6,450 nucleotides of DNA. Origin: Planctomycetaceae bacterium (GTDB lineage: Bacteria > Planctomycetota > Planctomycetia > Pirellulales > Pirellulaceae). The stretch covers positions 1-6,450 of the forward strand of contig REEF01000723.1 in the NCBI GenBank assembly GCA_007695205.1, read 5' to 3'. The translations under genes and the position numbers were made by a program. Shown here piece by piece: positions 5,279-6,450 of this stretch. The notes under the pieces are model-generated. The model was not told where the DNA came from and did no database searches. It saw only the letters and a list, made by a program, of their open reading frames with translations. Positions within the stretch are counted from its first letter, which is position 1. Every line of letters begins with the position of its first letter.

Positions 5279-5331
5279 GGGGACGGGGGTCTTTTCGACG
5301 AATCAGCAAAAAAGACCCCCGTCCCCTTTTT
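5277..5331 (+). terminator. Strong intrinsic terminator hairpin overlapping the stop codon
   Basis: A perfect 19-bp inverted repeat: arm 5277-5295, 14-base loop 5296-5309, arm 5310-5328. The stem is GC-rich (GGGGACGGGGGTC) and is followed by a run of five T (5327-5331), the form of a Rho-independent terminator. The left arm begins with the last two bases of the TAA at 5276-5278. A and T tracts on both sides could let it work in both directions. The GGGGACGGGGGTCTTTT sequence also looks like a REP-type palindrome. It separates the redox genes from the sugar-nucleotide gene. Confidence 0.85.
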
Positions 5332-5356
5332 CTCCTCACCAACGGAGTGATTCTCG

Positions 5357-6331
5357 ATGCTAAGCGAAAAACGAATCCTGGTCACCGGCGGTGCCGGCTT
5401 TCTGGGCTCGCATCTGTGCGAGCGACTGGTGCGCACCGGGCATGACGTCATCTGCCTGGATAACTTCTTTACCAGCCAGAAGACCAATGTCGCCCATTTG
5501 CTGGGCGAACCGAATTTCGAATTGATCCGGCACGACATCACCGTTCCGATCTATTTGGAAGTCGACCAGATCTACAACCTAGCCTGTCCCGCCGCCCCGG
5601 GGCATTACCAGTACAACCCGATCAAGACGGTCAAGACCTCGATCCTGGGCGCGATCCACGTGCTAGGTATGGCCAAACGCTGTCGAGCTCGCGTGCTGCA
5701 GGCTTCGACCAGCGAGGTGTATGGCGATCCCGAAGTGCATCCGCAGGTGGAATCCTATCGAGGCTCGGTCAACCCGATCGGACCGCGCGCCTGTTATGAC
5801 GAAGGCAAGCGAGCCGCCGAGACGTTGTTCATGGAGTATCATCGCAACAACGGGGTCGATGTGCGGATCGTGCGGATCTTCAACACCTACGGGCCGCGCA
5901 TGCATCCGTTCGATGGTCGAGTCGTATCCAACTTCATCCGCCAGGCGCTGGCCGCCCAGGACATCACGCTGTTCGGCGACGGCAGCCAGACGCGATCGTT
6001 CTGCTACTGTCTGGACCTGATCGATGGACTAGTGCGGATGATGGAACAGGAAGATGGGTTCGTGGGCCCGGTCAACCTGGGGAACCCGGACGAATTCAGC
6101 ATTCGGGAACTGGCCGAGCTGGTGATCGAATTGAGCGGTTCGGATTCCAGTCTGGTTCTGGAGCCCTTGCCTGAAGACGATCCCGTCCGCCGCCGCCCCG
6201 ACATCTCGCTAGCTCGCGAAAAACTGCAGTGGCAGCCGCGCGTTTCGTTGCGCGAAGGGCTGGAAAAAACGATCGACTGGTTCCGCACCATCGACCCGGC
6301 GCACTACCGCCCCCCAACGCCCAACTACTAA
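5357..6331 (+). CDS. uxs: UDP-glucuronate decarboxylase (UDP-xylose synthase)
   Basis: The 324-aa enzyme belongs to the short-chain dehydrogenase/reductase superfamily, extended type. The family uses bound NAD+ to oxidise UDP-glucuronate, lose CO2 and re-reduce the intermediate, giving UDP-xylose for polysaccharide or glycan synthesis in the cytoplasm. Evidence: a Rossmann fingerprint TGGAGFLG at 10-17, the catalytic pair Y147 and K151 in CYDEGK, and the UXS signatures HYQYNPIKT (83-91), QASTSEVYGDPEVHP (115-129), RIFNTYGPRMHP (173-184) and RVVSNFI (188-194). The length is normal for soluble bacterial forms and there is no membrane anchor. Small departures from the usual signature are ACPAAPGHYQ where ACPASP is common, and FCYCLDLI where FCYVDDLI is common. 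The start is supported by GGAGTGA at 5344-5350, 6 bases before the ATG. It follows a terminator, so it belongs to a different unit from the redox genes and shows no functional link to them. Confidence 0.95.
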   Translation: MLSEKRILVTGGAGFLGSHLCERLVRTGHDVICLDNFFTSQKTNVAHLLGEPNFELIRHDITVPIYLEVDQIYNLACPAAPGHYQYNPIKTVKTSILGAIHVLGMAKRCRARVLQASTSEVYGDPEVHPQVESYRGSVNPIGPRACYDEGKRAAETLFMEYHRNNGVDVRIVRIFNTYGPRMHPFDGRVVSNFIRQALAAQDITLFGDGSQTRSFCYCLDLIDGLVRMMEQEDGFVGPVNLGNPDEFSIRELAELVIELSGSDSSLVLEPLPEDDPVRRRPDISLAREKLQWQPRVSLREGLEKTIDWFRTIDPAHYRPPTPNY

Positions 6332-6350
6332 GGCAACTCGCAGGAAATAA

Positions 6351-6442
6351 TCTCCCGCGTTCGCGTTCCGCGCGGGTCGCTCGTTTTACATTCGGCGCGG
6401 GTCTCCGACCCCGCCGAAACCGCCGACCGAAGGTCTCCCGCG
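6351..6442. repeat. Repeat-rich non-coding segment after the decarboxylase gene
   Basis: No gene is seen from 6332 to the end of the window. The segment is bounded by the direct repeat TCTCCCGCG (6351-6359 and 6434-6442). It contains a weak hairpin (6354-6359 with 6371-6376) followed at a distance by TTTT (6383-6386), which could be a poor terminator. A better hairpin at 6393-6416 has a 3-base loop TCC and one bulged C. The sequence GGGTCTCCGACCC (6399-6411) is the exact inverse complement of the 13 bp at 154-166 and 4567-4579 in repeat copies A and B, so this is probably a related element in opposite orientation. Confidence 0.55.
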
Positions 6443-6450
6443 ATATTGGA

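Overview
The window is high-GC DNA that most resembles a planctomycete (Pirellulales-like) chromosome. This rests on the GC-rich coding style, the dispersed intergenic repeats opening GTAGGTTGGG with pentameric GGGTC cores, the palindromic GGGGACGGGGGTC element, and the gene families. It is an inference; no marker gene is present. All five genes recognised are on the + strand.

Layout. Positions 1-62 hold the last codons of an RnfA/NqrE-type membrane subunit of a Rnf or Na+-NQR complex. A repeat-containing spacer follows (63-268). At 269-754 is a 161-aa membrane-anchored [2Fe-2S] ferredoxin equal to the N-terminal part of NqrF, without the FAD/NADH reductase domain. It overlaps by 29 bp a very large gene (726-4484, 1252 aa) that fuses three redox proteins in one chain: a NuoE-like [2Fe-2S] protein, a NuoF/HydB-like NADH-FMN-[4Fe-4S] protein, and an NfnB/GltD-like FAD-NADPH protein with its N-terminal [4Fe-4S] domain. 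A second copy of the repeat fills most of 4485-4648. Next comes a 209-aa iron-sulfur protein (4649-5278) with one [2Fe-2S] and two [4Fe-4S] motifs, resembling the electron-transfer part of HydA/NuoG without a catalytic domain. A strong hairpin terminator overlaps its stop codon. A separate unit then encodes UDP-glucuronate decarboxylase (5357-6331), followed by about 120 bp of repeat-rich non-coding DNA.

How the genes may work together. The fusion protein plus the 209-aa protein provide an NADH site, an NADPH site and an iron-sulfur outlet suited to ferredoxin. This is the set of parts found in electron-bifurcating NAD(P)H:ferredoxin transhydrogenases of the Sporomusa-type (Stn) family and, less closely, HydABC without the hydrogenase domain. 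Its position directly behind a Rnf/Nqr membrane subunit and a reductase-less NqrF suggests that the soluble transhydrogenase is electrically connected to a Na+- or H+-translocating membrane complex, replacing the missing NqrF flavin domain. The domains are read from the sequence. The coupling to the membrane complex is inference from gene order and missing parts, and is the most interesting hypothesis in the window.
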